NCBI GenBank assembly: GCA_964539095.1
Contig: CAZIFL010000004.1
Location: 62,001-126,000 of the forward strand
Direction: 5' to 3'
DNA length: 64,000 nt
DNA from: DAIPKP01 sp964539095
GTDB lineage: Bacteria > Synergistota > Synergistia > Synergistales > Aminiphilaceae
Of the stretch, positions 43,401-51,321 are shown in pieces. The translations under genes and the position numbers were made by a program. The notes under the pieces were generated by a model. The model saw only the letters and a program-made list of their open reading frames with translations. It was not told where the DNA came from and did not search any database. Every line of letters begins with the position of its first letter. Positions within the stretch are counted from its first letter, which is position 1.

Positions 43401-44234
43401 GCAGGAACCAAGGATGTCCCCACCCCCCTTGGAGAGCTTAAAAATGATCGAAATTTCATTGTAGGGATAAAGATAAGTGCCTACTGCGAAGATCTCCCCT
43501 GCGATCTCGATTGCTCCCGAGATCCCCTTCTTATGGAGGACCTCATGGAGCTGGATGCCGCCGTCAGCGCCGATAGAATTTATATCGACAATACCCCCTG
43601 CGGTTATGAAAAGGACGGAAGTGACACATTCTGGGGGTGGCAGATTCCTCTACGTCTTCCCGGAACACTCTACAACGGTAAGGATACTCGGGGCGAGTAT
43701 GTTTCGGCGGCCCCTGCCCTCTCTAATCTCTTTGAGCGCCTTATCGTGGGGACCTTTGAACCCTATATGGAAGAACTTGGGGGGGAGAATGTAGATAACC
43801 CCTGTTCCGATCCCATTGAAAATGGCATGGGACGTCTCTACCTGCTTCACGGGGTGAGTGGCCTCTCGGACTGGCCCGAGGATGTTCCCGCAAAATATGT
43901 GGAGCTTGAAGGGGTTATGCCTACGGGAATTGCAGCGTACGATACCTTTTACGAGGATGAGGACGGTAATGTGATACCGGGAACCCGAATCGTTATTACC
44001 TTCCTCGCCACGGACGAGGCCAGGAAGGATCTTAGTCCGGATGGGGCAAATGAGCTACAGAAAATATTGGCTGATGCAGGAGTTGTGGATATATCTACCG
44101 ATGGAGAGGGCGTGATGTCCGGGTTTATTCCTCTCCCGGAAGGGGATCCCCGGAGCAGTAATCTTCGCAAATTCGACAGCACCGAGATTATTTTCTGGAA
44201 GCAACCCTTTGCACAGCCCACGGTACAGCCCTAG
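40458..44234 (+). CDS. PilY1-like adhesin with von Willebrand A domain
   Basis: About 1258 residues. Signal peptide ~1-35 (MILTMVVALLLLEGSAFA-A). A vWA domain carries the MIDAS motif DTSGSM in ILFLIDTSGSMTLDP (near residue 75) and LIVMTDGEDT (~305). The second half looks like the PilY1 C-terminal beta-propeller (MLHSFNTESGFEEWAFIPP, TMGYGGYGIYAMD). It is a pilus-associated or surface adhesin controlling twitching in other bacteria. Start ATG 40458 follows AAAGGA; TTG/GTG just before it are possible. Its size and place after pilins support the role. Confidence 0.87.
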   Translation: MFMRRPSRKGPEGMCAKWMILTMVVALLLLEGSAFAASDPAFDASVPSFSWPKSSFGTIRYAEEIDPPNILFLIDTSGSMTLDPKDRDTWGDGSHSWYVNRTYGYQNYAGRDTDPSNNDPNDPANYHPLLPNMPNDSRLYILRNVMYRLLTEKSDILEGMNIALGTYNQNFAAENGTAGYYQYYYRVSPWRYNYTDMQITSWNGSAPKGMRLRLGLAPAVDSETKLVRQDFLQIFDGSESNGMPSSYQQYITDPSWNQELRASGNTPLAASIYPDGGQPVTSAYNFFASRSGTYDGVCQANWLIVMTDGEDTASNRTPREAVRLLYQQTGGAPGRSLKDKENKNLFYPVRTMVIGFINSADMPTLATELDLCADVGFDGVFDGEPAHAYYADNFEGLFSAFEDILVTIKEMSGRKSPPRVRAGLPGVEGASYIPQMVYFERKLWHGKLEKYRIGYDGTFGAKLWESSFPPEGSRKVYTANWHSSRGFPVAGTNLIEFKDVAGNDSGWQSVVEELGIRYALSGNSLLPADDPRIEPQTRCFIRWYRGEIPDATLCPHWRKRESPMADMDRSGISIVGAPRGPWLDSKYLAFKKDHKDRVERLYIQSSEGMLHSFNTESGFEEWAFIPPLALRWSRLAGLRAERNVVFEFGANKSFWDWDWYGIDADKKGEDLPREILGGSLVAEDVLLGSGSSAKYATVLLGTMGYGGYGIYAMDVTNPQTPKFLWAVENAAVGFGDAHPNHFLPYTVEPGTKYYPVRSVLHWEGKATSSPSATFRVCTYREGSFRTDNKKYRGIEQDRLVACTDSFLTSRHMQDYQYMGFLLGEPFVGRVHFRAENSTEDLLPLGFMGGGLRNHSTDPLSDALGCVIYAFGLEDGRLHAVWGKGVTDAYSPTDLFYSKEVPEMGMIYAPISVLFSPLRTVERFFAPDSEGYIHHIILEEEKSLGQGDWKHQISARLLLGTSPLIIPYQMPVGKIGGALWLFAGTKDVPTPLGELKNDRNFIVGIKISAYCEDLPCDLDCSRDPLLMEDLMELDAAVSADRIYIDNTPCGYEKDGSDTFWGWQIPLRLPGTLYNGKDTRGEYVSAAPALSNLFERLIVGTFEPYMEELGGENVDNPCSDPIENGMGRLYLLHGVSGLSDWPEDVPAKYVELEGVMPTGIAAYDTFYEDEDGNVIPGTRIVITFLATDEARKDLSPDGANELQKILADAGVVDISTDGEGVMSGFIPLPEGDPRSSNLRKFDSTEIIFWKQPFAQPTVQP

Positions 44235-44249
44235 AAAGGATGGATACCT

Positions 44250-44660
44250 ATGAGAAAGAATGCAAGTATTCCTCTTGCCAGAAAGGTTCGTTTTTTTGCG
44301 GTTCTCTTTTCCGCAATTCTTTTTGTTTCCCTCTTCTCCCTGCCGGGGATGGCTGAGGAAGTCGAAGCTGATGTGGGGATTGCCCCCTTCTCTCAGGTAA
44401 TAGAGGAGTCTCGTGCGGAGCGTTTTTTTGAAGGAGCCTTTCAGGATCTTTCCTTCGAGATGCCCTACATCTGGATTGAGGAGAAAGAGAAGGGGATGCA
44501 AAAGATCTCCTGGCTTTACGGTAGCACCGTTTTTGTGAGCTTTCTCGGAGAAGAAGTTACGCCGAGAGTTTTTCTAGAGACCTATAAGGGAGAACGCATT
44601 CTGGTAGGGGTGCGATCCGGCGAGGAGTCTGCCGCCTTCGTAATGCAGATAGACAGATAG
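44250..44660 (+). CDS. Small exported protein of unknown function at end of pilin cluster
   Basis: A 136-residue protein with a signal peptide (~1-35, KVRFFAVLFSAILFVSLFSLPGMA-E). The mature part is acidic with no recognised motif. It begins 15 bases after the PilY1-like gene with AAAGGA upstream, so it is probably co-expressed with it and may assist in pilus biogenesis; that is inferred from position only. A strong terminator follows. Confidence 0.6.
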   Translation: MRKNASIPLARKVRFFAVLFSAILFVSLFSLPGMAEEVEADVGIAPFSQVIEESRAERFFEGAFQDLSFEMPYIWIEEKEKGMQKISWLYGSTVFVSFLGEEVTPRVFLETYKGERILVGVRSGEESAAFVMQIDR

Positions 44661-44690
44661 ACCAGTAGTTTTTCTGCCGGAAGTCAGCAA

Positions 44691-44726
44691 GGGAGATGCA
44701 AAACCCCTTTTGCATCTCCCTCTTTT
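44691..44726 (+). terminator. Intrinsic terminator after pilin cluster
   Basis: GGGAGATGCAAAA (44691-44703) pairs perfectly with TTTTGCATCTCCC (44708-44720); a T-rich run follows. A clear boundary between the pilin cluster and leuS. Confidence 0.9.
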
Positions 44727-44898
44727 CATGGCTATAATGAGGGGCACTTTGGATCGTTTTGGATCACCCTTGATTATGTGGCAACACCATGTATCTGTAC
44801 GTCTTTGTGTTTTATACGTTTCTATGTTCCTGTATTTCTATTTTTTTATGTTTTACTGTACTTTCGAAAGAGAATCGCCCGATAAGGAGGAATTCGGC

Positions 44899-47379
44899 GT
44901 GGGGTATGCTTTTAACGACATCGAAAAGAAATGGCAGCGTTACTGGGAAGAGGAAGGGGTCTTCCAGGTGGAGTCCCATGAGGATAAGGAAAAGTTCTAC
45001 TGTCTCGAAATGTTTCCCTATCCCAGTGGGGCGCTTCACATGGGGCATCTGCGGAACTATTCCATAGGGGATGTGCTCTCCCGGTATCTCTGGATGAAGG
45101 GGTACAACGTGCTGCATCCCATGGGGTTTGATGCCTTCGGCCTTCCTGCGGAGAATGCCGCCATCAAGTACGGCGTGCATCCCCACAAGTGGACCTGGGA
45201 TAACATCGAGCATATGACAAGCCAGCTCAAGAGCATGGGGTGCAGCTACGACTGGCGCCGCCGGGTGGAGACCTGCAACCCTAACTACTACCGCTGGACC
45301 CAGTGGATCTTTCTGCAGCTCTTCAAGGAGGGGCTGGCCTATCGTAAGCACGCCCCGGTGAACTGGTGTTCCGACTGTGCCACGGTGCTGGCGAACGAGC
45401 AGGTCATCGACGGGGGGCACTGCTGGCGCTGCGGCACTGCGGTGAAGAAAAAGGCTCTGGAACAGTGGTTCTTCAAGACCACCCACTATGCCCAGGAGCT
45501 TCTGGATGATCTGAAAAACCTCCCCGGCTGGCCCGAGCGGGTACGGATCATGCAGGAGAACTGGATCGGCCGCTCCGAAGGGGTGCGCCTCTCCTTCGAC
45601 CTAAAGGGGCATGACCCCATAGAGACCTTCACCACCCGGTTCGACACCATCTTCGGCGTTACCTTCCTGGCCCTCTCCCCGGAGCATCCTCTGGTGGAGC
45701 TGCTGGCGGCACAGTCCGAATCCGGAGATGCCCTCCGGGCCTTCGTGCAGGAAGTGGGACAGGAGAGCGAGATTGAGCGTACCGCCGTGGGGGGAGAGAA
45801 GAAGGGCATCTTCACCGGAGCCTACGCCACGAACCCCGTGAATGGCGAGCAGGTGCCCATCTGGATTGCCAACTACATTCTCATGGATTACGGCACCGGG
45901 GCCATCATGGGGGTGCCCGCCCACGATCAGCGGGACTTCGAGTTTGCCCGGAAGTATGACATCCCCGTTCGGGTGGTTATCGCTCCCGCGGACGGCTCCC
46001 CTCTGGATGGGGAGACCATGGAAAAGGCCTACGACGAAGACGGCATCCAGACCAACTCCCGGGAGTTCGACGGGCTTCCCACTAAAGAGGCTATTCCCCG
46101 GATGGCTGCCTGGGCGGAGGAGAAGGGCTTCGGCAAGCTGGAGGTGAACTACCGCCTTCGGGATTGGCTCGTCTCCCGGCAGCGCTTCTGGGGGGCCCCC
46201 ATTCCGGTGGTCTACTGCGAAAAGTGCGGCATGGTCCCCGTGCCGGAGGAGAAGCTCCCGGTGCTGCTCCCCCAGGATGTGGAGCTTCTTGAGGGGGGGA
46301 AGAGTCCTCTGCCGCAGCTTGAGAGCTGGGTAGAGACCAAGTGCCCCGTATGCAAGGGGAAGGCCCGGCGGGAGACGGACACCATGGATACCTTCATGTG
46401 CTCTTCCTGGTACTTCCTGCGCTACGCCTCTCCCTGGACGGAGCAGGCCCCCTTCCTCAAGGAGGATACGGATTACTGGATGAACGTGGATCAGTATATC
46501 GGAGGGATCGAGCACGCCTGTCTGCATCTGATCTACGCCCGATTCTTCACCAAGGTGCTGGCGGATATGGGGTATCTTTCGGTGCGGGAGCCCTTTCAAA
46601 ATCTTCTTACCCAGGGGATGGTGATCAAGGATGGCCGCAAGATGTCCAAATCCCTAGGGAACGTAGTGGATCCCGACGAGATCATCAAGCACTACGGGGC
46701 GGATACCGCCCGGCTCTTTATCCTCTTTGCCTCCCCACCGGAGAAGGATCTCGACTGGTCCGAGCAGGGGGTAGAGGGGGCGCATCGCTTCCTCAAGCGG
46801 GTTTGGCGGCTGGTGGAGGATAATCTCGAAAATCTTTCGAAAACTCCCCGAGGCGCTCTCCCTCTTGAGAAGATCACCTCCCGGGAGTCTCGGGATGTGA
46901 AGCGCACCATCCACTACACCATCAAGCAGGTAGGGCACGATATCGAAGAGGAGCGGCAGTTCAATACCGCGGTGGCCCGGCTTATGGAGCTGAGCAACGC
47001 TCTCGGGGCCTATACACCGGAATCTTCCGAGGAGTGGCAGCTCATGCGGGAGGGTGTAGAGGCGTTGCTTCTCTGCCTCTCTCCCTTCTCTCCCCATATG
47101 TGTGAGGAGCTGTGGGAAATGCTGGGGAATACCCCCTGCCTCGCCCTCTCTGAGTGGCCCTCCTACGACGAAGAGGCCCTGGTGCAGGATGTGATCACCG
47201 TGGTTTATCAGGAGAATGGCAAGGTGCGGGAGCGGCTGGAGCTTGCGGCGGGGCTCTCCAAAGAGGATCTCGAAAAGGCGGTGCTCTCCTCTGAGGCCGT
47301 AGCAAAGAGGCTGGAGGGAAAGGAGATCCGCAAGATCATAGTAGTGCCCGATAAACTCGTTAACGTGGTGGTGAAGTAG
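44899..47379 (+). CDS. leuS: Leucyl-tRNA synthetase
   Basis: About 826 residues, class Ia aaRS charging tRNA-Leu. HIGH-type motif PYPSGALHMGHLRNY, a CP1 editing domain (FTTRFDTIFG, GTGAIMGVPAHDQRD), and KMSKS in DGRKMSKSLGN are all seen. Start GTG 44899 follows AAGGAGG; the frame extends upstream through a T-rich leader to 44710 but without SD and with an improbable hydrophobic N-terminus. No T-box motif was found in the leader. Confidence 0.97.
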   Translation: MGYAFNDIEKKWQRYWEEEGVFQVESHEDKEKFYCLEMFPYPSGALHMGHLRNYSIGDVLSRYLWMKGYNVLHPMGFDAFGLPAENAAIKYGVHPHKWTWDNIEHMTSQLKSMGCSYDWRRRVETCNPNYYRWTQWIFLQLFKEGLAYRKHAPVNWCSDCATVLANEQVIDGGHCWRCGTAVKKKALEQWFFKTTHYAQELLDDLKNLPGWPERVRIMQENWIGRSEGVRLSFDLKGHDPIETFTTRFDTIFGVTFLALSPEHPLVELLAAQSESGDALRAFVQEVGQESEIERTAVGGEKKGIFTGAYATNPVNGEQVPIWIANYILMDYGTGAIMGVPAHDQRDFEFARKYDIPVRVVIAPADGSPLDGETMEKAYDEDGIQTNSREFDGLPTKEAIPRMAAWAEEKGFGKLEVNYRLRDWLVSRQRFWGAPIPVVYCEKCGMVPVPEEKLPVLLPQDVELLEGGKSPLPQLESWVETKCPVCKGKARRETDTMDTFMCSSWYFLRYASPWTEQAPFLKEDTDYWMNVDQYIGGIEHACLHLIYARFFTKVLADMGYLSVREPFQNLLTQGMVIKDGRKMSKSLGNVVDPDEIIKHYGADTARLFILFASPPEKDLDWSEQGVEGAHRFLKRVWRLVEDNLENLSKTPRGALPLEKITSRESRDVKRTIHYTIKQVGHDIEEERQFNTAVARLMELSNALGAYTPESSEEWQLMREGVEALLLCLSPFSPHMCEELWEMLGNTPCLALSEWPSYDEEALVQDVITVVYQENGKVRERLELAAGLSKEDLEKAVLSSEAVAKRLEGKEIRKIIVVPDKLVNVVVK

Positions 47380-47382
47380 CAC

Positions 47383-48333
47383 GTGCCCCATCTGGTGATC
47401 CTCGACGCCGCTGGAACCTCCCAGCGGCGTCTTCTTCAAGAAGAGCGTAGAGGGTTGGAAAAGCTGGGGTATGAGCCCGGAGGGACGGTACGGGAGGGAA
47501 CTTCCTGGAGCGATCTTCTCGCATCGGGTTCTACCCGGGGGCTTTTCTGCTCCAAGACGTATCTTTTGGTGGAGGGGGCGGAGAAGCTGGGGAAATTCCC
47601 CGAAAATCTTCTCTCGGAGCTTGACCCCTCCCCGGGAGATGCGGTCTTTCTGTTGCTCTATACCAAAAGCTGGGGGACCTTTTTTCCCGCTTCCGCCAAG
47701 GAGCTTTGTGCGGTTCGCAAGGGGGAGGAGATGCCTCGATGGGGGAGGGAGCGGATGGAGTGGCTCCGTAAGAATGCCTCTTCTGCGGGGGTAGAGCTTT
47801 CTCCCGAGGCCCTTTCGTTTATCAGCGAGCGTTTTGAAGATCCTGAAGAGATCCGGGGAGAGTTGCGAAAACTCGCCCTGGCCTACTACGATAGACCTCT
47901 TTCAGGGGTTGAGGTGGCGGCCCTTTCTGTTGATGAGGGGGATAAAGATCTGCTGCGCTTCCTTGATGGTCTCTGTTACTGCAGGCTTTCAGAGACTCTG
48001 GAGGGATTCCGGAGTCTGGCGAGGCGGCAGCCCTTTCTTTTTGTGCTTACTTCCCTCTACAACCGGATTCGGGTGGGGATGTACATGGCCCTCTATCCCT
48101 CCCGGCAGGATCAGGAAGAGGCGCTGAAGTCCATCGGAGCCCGAAGCTACCAGAAGCGCATGGGGCAGGAGTTACTGCGCCGGTACCCCAAGAGGGCTCT
48201 CTATGATTTTGCCGCAAGGCTTGCCTTTTTGAGCGCCGCCGAAAAAGCCGGGGTGGGGCCGGGGTGGCGAGGGCTTGAGATGGGGTTGCTGCAGTTTCTT
48301 GGAACTTCCGGCGGAGAAAAAGCGCACAGATAG
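47383..48333 (+). CDS. holA: DNA polymerase III delta subunit-like
   Basis: A 316-residue protein with the general HolA layout: FCSKTYLLVEGAEKLG early, a middle domain, and a C-terminal helical collar (LLRRYPKRALYDFAARLAFL). Similarity is weak, but holA next to rpsT is a common arrangement, which supports the call. The clamp loader delta opens the sliding clamp. GTG 47383 lies three bases after the leuS stop, so translation is likely coupled. Confidence 0.8.
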   Translation: MPHLVILDAAGTSQRRLLQEERRGLEKLGYEPGGTVREGTSWSDLLASGSTRGLFCSKTYLLVEGAEKLGKFPENLLSELDPSPGDAVFLLLYTKSWGTFFPASAKELCAVRKGEEMPRWGRERMEWLRKNASSAGVELSPEALSFISERFEDPEEIRGELRKLALAYYDRPLSGVEVAALSVDEGDKDLLRFLDGLCYCRLSETLEGFRSLARRQPFLFVLTSLYNRIRVGMYMALYPSRQDQEEALKSIGARSYQKRMGQELLRRYPKRALYDFAARLAFLSAAEKAGVGPGWRGLEMGLLQFLGTSGGEKAHR

Positions 48334-48360
48334 GGAGAGGCAGGGGTGAGAAGACGAGAA

Positions 48361-48397
48361 AGGGATCCCGGCACTTGCAAGCAGGAATCCCTCTTTT
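48361..48397 (+). terminator. Probable terminator after holA
   Basis: AGGGATCC (48361-48368) pairs with GGAATCCCT at 48384-48392, with one bulged base, followed by CTTTT. Confidence 0.5.
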
Positions 48398-48423
48398 CGT
48401 ATTCTGTGTTGTTGTGCGGCTTA

Positions 48424-48475
48424 CGCCTCTTAATGCTGTCAGAAGGCTGCAGCAGCTCTGACAGCGAGGGAGGCG
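48424..48475 (-). terminator. Long hairpin downstream of rpsT
   Basis: GCTGTCAG (48435-48442) pairs with CTGACAGC (48458-48465). Outer CGCCTC (48424-48429) with GAGGCG (48470-48475) extend it past an internal loop. The position fits an rpsT terminator, but no U-run follows. Confidence 0.45.
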
Positions 48476-48494
48476 GAGGAGAGAGGTTTTTGGG

Positions 48495-48767
48495 CTATGC
48501 CTGAGGGCTCAGGCTTTTGACGAGCTTTGCAAAACCGGCCTTGCGGCGAGCGGCAGTGTTCTTGTGAATCACGCCCTTCACCACTGCCTTATCTACCACG
48601 GCCTGGGCCTGATTGAGCCGGCTCTGGGCAAGGGCCGCATCTCCCTGGTCAACAGCTTCCTTCAGCCGTTTGGCAACGGTTTTGGTTCTGCTGGTCCAGT
48701 ATTTGTTGTAAAGCCGGTTCTTTTCGGCCTGACGTACACGCTTTGCTGCGGACTTTTTATTAGGCAC
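48495..48767 (-). CDS. rpsT: 30S ribosomal protein S20
   Basis: A 90-residue, Lys/Ala-rich protein of three helices (NKKSAAKRVRQAEKNRLYNK at the start, KGVIHKNTAARRKAGFAKLVK at the end), the typical S20. It binds 16S rRNA early in small-subunit assembly. GTG start follows AAGGAGG. Convergent with holA and preceded by a strong promoter. Confidence 0.97.
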   Translation of the reverse strand: MPNKKSAAKRVRQAEKNRLYNKYWTSRTKTVAKRLKEAVDQGDAALAQSRLNQAQAVVDKAVVKGVIHKNTAARRKAGFAKLVKSLSPQA

Positions 48768-48802
48768 CCCTTTTCACCTCCTTTTTTCTTATAGCAACGG
48801 TC

Positions 48803-48831
48803 ATTCTAGCATGCTTGTTTTTCTTAAGCAA
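48803..48831 (-). promoter_or_regulatory. rpsT promoter
   Basis: On the minus strand, -35 TTGCTT (48831-48826) and -10 TAGAAT (48808-48803) are 17 bases apart. The implied transcript has a leader of about 30 bases. Confidence 0.65.
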
Positions 48832-48946
48832 CCTCCCGATTCTACCATAAAAGGGGGAGATTGCATCCGAAGGAGAAGAAAGAACGCATTTTTTCAGGAA
48901 ATTTTCTGGGAGTTTGCGGGGATCCCCACCCCAGAAAGGAGTTCTC

Positions 48947-51187
48947 ATGTCCTTACGATCCGAATACGGTCCCAAGGTGCAGGTTTTTCTGGATGCCTCG
49001 GCAACCCAGGTGGCCCTCGCCTTTTTGATCGTTCTGAGTATTTCTCTTGTTTTTATCGATACCCTGGTGCTTTCTCCCCGTTGGCATTCCTTTTTTGTCT
49101 CCCTCTCGTTCGGGGTGGATCTTCTCTTTTGCGGCGAGATGATTCTACGCTGGAGCTTCGAGAAGAAGGAAAACCGCGATTGGCGCCTTGTTCTTGATAC
49201 ACTGGCAGTTTTTCCCTCCATCTTGGGAGTTCTCGGAGGACTTGGCTTTTTGGGAACGCTTCGTCCTCAGGCATTGCAGCGTCTTCGTTTTATCCGGCTT
49301 ATCCGGCTTCTTCGGCTGGTGCGCCTGGGAAATGTTATGGCCCGGCAGTGCGATTCCATGGCCCACTATATCGGGGAGGGGCTTCGGGAGAATCTTATCA
49401 TTGTGATCTCCCTGGTGATGATTTTTTTCTTCGGCGCTCTGGGAATCCGGCTTGTGGAGCCCCAGGTGGAGAGTTTTGCAGACGCCCTTTGGTACAGTCT
49501 CTTTACCCTCATGGCGGGGGAGCCCATTTCGCTTGATCCTGTTACCCCCGAGGGGCGTTTTGTCACCATCCTGGTGATGCTTGGAGGATTCACCCTCTTT
49601 GCACTTTTTACGGGGGTTGTTTCTGCCCTGGTGATCCAGAGGCTGCGCACGGGGTTTCATGTGGGAAGCCTTGAGCGGCACCGTATTCAGGGGCATATTA
49701 TCCTTTGCGGCTGGAATTCTTTGGGAAAGACGCTGGTCCGGGAGCTTCTGACAAAGGCTCAGGATGTGGCGGTGGTGCTTGTGGCTAAGCGTGAGGAGCC
49801 CGATCTGGGGGAGGCCCTGCCGGACCGGAAGCGTTTCTTTTTCTACCCCGAGGATTACTCCGTCTCGGACACACTGGAAAAGGTACGCCTTCTTCATGCT
49901 CGGGGGGCGGTGGTGCTGGCGGATGATGCGGAGGAGCGCTCCGATCAGGATAGGGATGTGAGAAGCATCCTTACCGCCCTTACTCTGGAAAAGGCCTCGG
50001 GGGAGGGGAATATCCAAACCTGTGTGGAGCTTCTGGAGAAAACCCCCGAAAAGGTGGAGGTTCTGAAGATGGCGGGGGTGGAGGATATTTTTGAAGGACG
50101 ATCCTATACCGCACGCCTCCTCGCTCACGGAGCCCACGCTTCGGGGCTGATCTCCTTTTTCGACGAACTCTTTACATCGCATCGGGGGTGTGAGTTCTCC
50201 CGCCTTTCCTCCGCAGGGTACGAAGGACGGAGCTATCTGGAGGTTCTGAAGGAGCTGAAAGCATCGGAAGATATGCTGCTGCTCGCTCTGGTCTCTCGAA
50301 AGGATCCCAATGCGGTTTTAGTGAACCCCTCTCCGGATTACAGGATTGCAGGGGAAGAGGATTTTGTGGTTATCGAGAGACGTAACGCCGATGTAGAGGA
50401 GTTCTCTCGCCCCTTTGAAAGAAAGGAGATGGTGCCTGGGGAGGGGCACGTGGTCCTCTGCGGATGGAATCGGGGGGTGCCTCTTCTGTTACACGAACTT
50501 CACTGTAATCGCCATACCCGAAGGGGTACCCTTACTCTTGTGGCGGAGATTGATCCCCGGGAGCACCTTAAGGAGTGCACCAATCTCGTCTTTCTTCAGG
50601 GAGATTGGACTCTTCCGGGGGTTCTGAAAAAGGCGGGGGCGCTAGAGGCTTCTACAGTAGTCTTTCTTGCGGATGAATCGCTCCCCCGGAATGCTCAGGA
50701 CCGCGATGCTCGAAGTATTCTCGGAGCGCTCACCCTGCGCAGGATGGCCGGTAAGAAAAGGCCCACCTTTATTGTAGAGCTGATTCGGGAGGATGCCCGG
50801 CGGGAGCAGCTTCTTCGGGATGAGGGGATCTCCGAGGTGGTGGTGAGAGAGAAGTACGTAGGGCATCTGGCAGCCCATTTTATCCTTACCCCCGGGCTTG
50901 CCCAGCTGATTAACGAGCTGCTCACGTCGAACGTTCGTAACGAGTTCCGCAAGGTTCCTGTACCTCAGGCATTCTGGAATCTTCCGTATGGATCGCTTCT
51001 TCTGGAGCGCAAGAAGAGTGTGGGGGATCTTGTCTTGGCGGTGGAGAGACGGGAGGGAGAGAAGGGGAAAATTGTCGTCAACCCTTCGGAGGATTTTGTT
51101 CTTCTCCCCTCGGACTGGCTGTTCGTCATCGCCCCTGCAGAAGAGGAAGATTCGGATCTGTTGCGGCAGGAATTCTCTGGGGTATAA
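48947..51187 (+). CDS. Voltage-sensor-like ion channel with two RCK (TrkA-N) domains, atypical pore
   Basis: About 746 residues. Four or more N-terminal TM segments include an S4-like helix with Arg every third residue (RLRFIRLIRLLRLVRLG at ~120). A pore follows at ~185-200, but the usual TVGYGD filter is replaced by LMAGEPIS. The rest is two RCK domains starting GHIILCGWN (~250) and GHVVLCGWN (~500), with NAD-fold glycines altered to the GWN form seen in CASTOR/POLLUX-type channels. Ion selectivity cannot be predicted. ATG 48947 follows AAAGGAG. Confidence 0.8.
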   Translation: MSLRSEYGPKVQVFLDASATQVALAFLIVLSISLVFIDTLVLSPRWHSFFVSLSFGVDLLFCGEMILRWSFEKKENRDWRLVLDTLAVFPSILGVLGGLGFLGTLRPQALQRLRFIRLIRLLRLVRLGNVMARQCDSMAHYIGEGLRENLIIVISLVMIFFFGALGIRLVEPQVESFADALWYSLFTLMAGEPISLDPVTPEGRFVTILVMLGGFTLFALFTGVVSALVIQRLRTGFHVGSLERHRIQGHIILCGWNSLGKTLVRELLTKAQDVAVVLVAKREEPDLGEALPDRKRFFFYPEDYSVSDTLEKVRLLHARGAVVLADDAEERSDQDRDVRSILTALTLEKASGEGNIQTCVELLEKTPEKVEVLKMAGVEDIFEGRSYTARLLAHGAHASGLISFFDELFTSHRGCEFSRLSSAGYEGRSYLEVLKELKASEDMLLLALVSRKDPNAVLVNPSPDYRIAGEEDFVVIERRNADVEEFSRPFERKEMVPGEGHVVLCGWNRGVPLLLHELHCNRHTRRGTLTLVAEIDPREHLKECTNLVFLQGDWTLPGVLKKAGALEASTVVFLADESLPRNAQDRDARSILGALTLRRMAGKKRPTFIVELIREDARREQLLRDEGISEVVVREKYVGHLAAHFILTPGLAQLINELLTSNVRNEFRKVPVPQAFWNLPYGSLLLERKKSVGDLVLAVERREGEKGKIVVNPSEDFVLLPSDWLFVIAPAEEEDSDLLRQEFSGV

Positions 51188-51321
51188 TGGCGAGGTTTGA
51201 AAATTTCAGGAGCAAGATCCGTATCCCCCAACAAAAAGGCCAGAACCTCTCTTTATCGTGCCTTTGCCCTACCCATATTTGTAGCTAAGAACCAATAACT
51301 AGCCACTAGATTTTTAAGAGG

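Noticed and set aside
44727..44898. Leader peptide or T-box for leuS
   Set aside because: A hydrophobic frame exists but has no run of Leu codons, no terminator and no T-box sequence.
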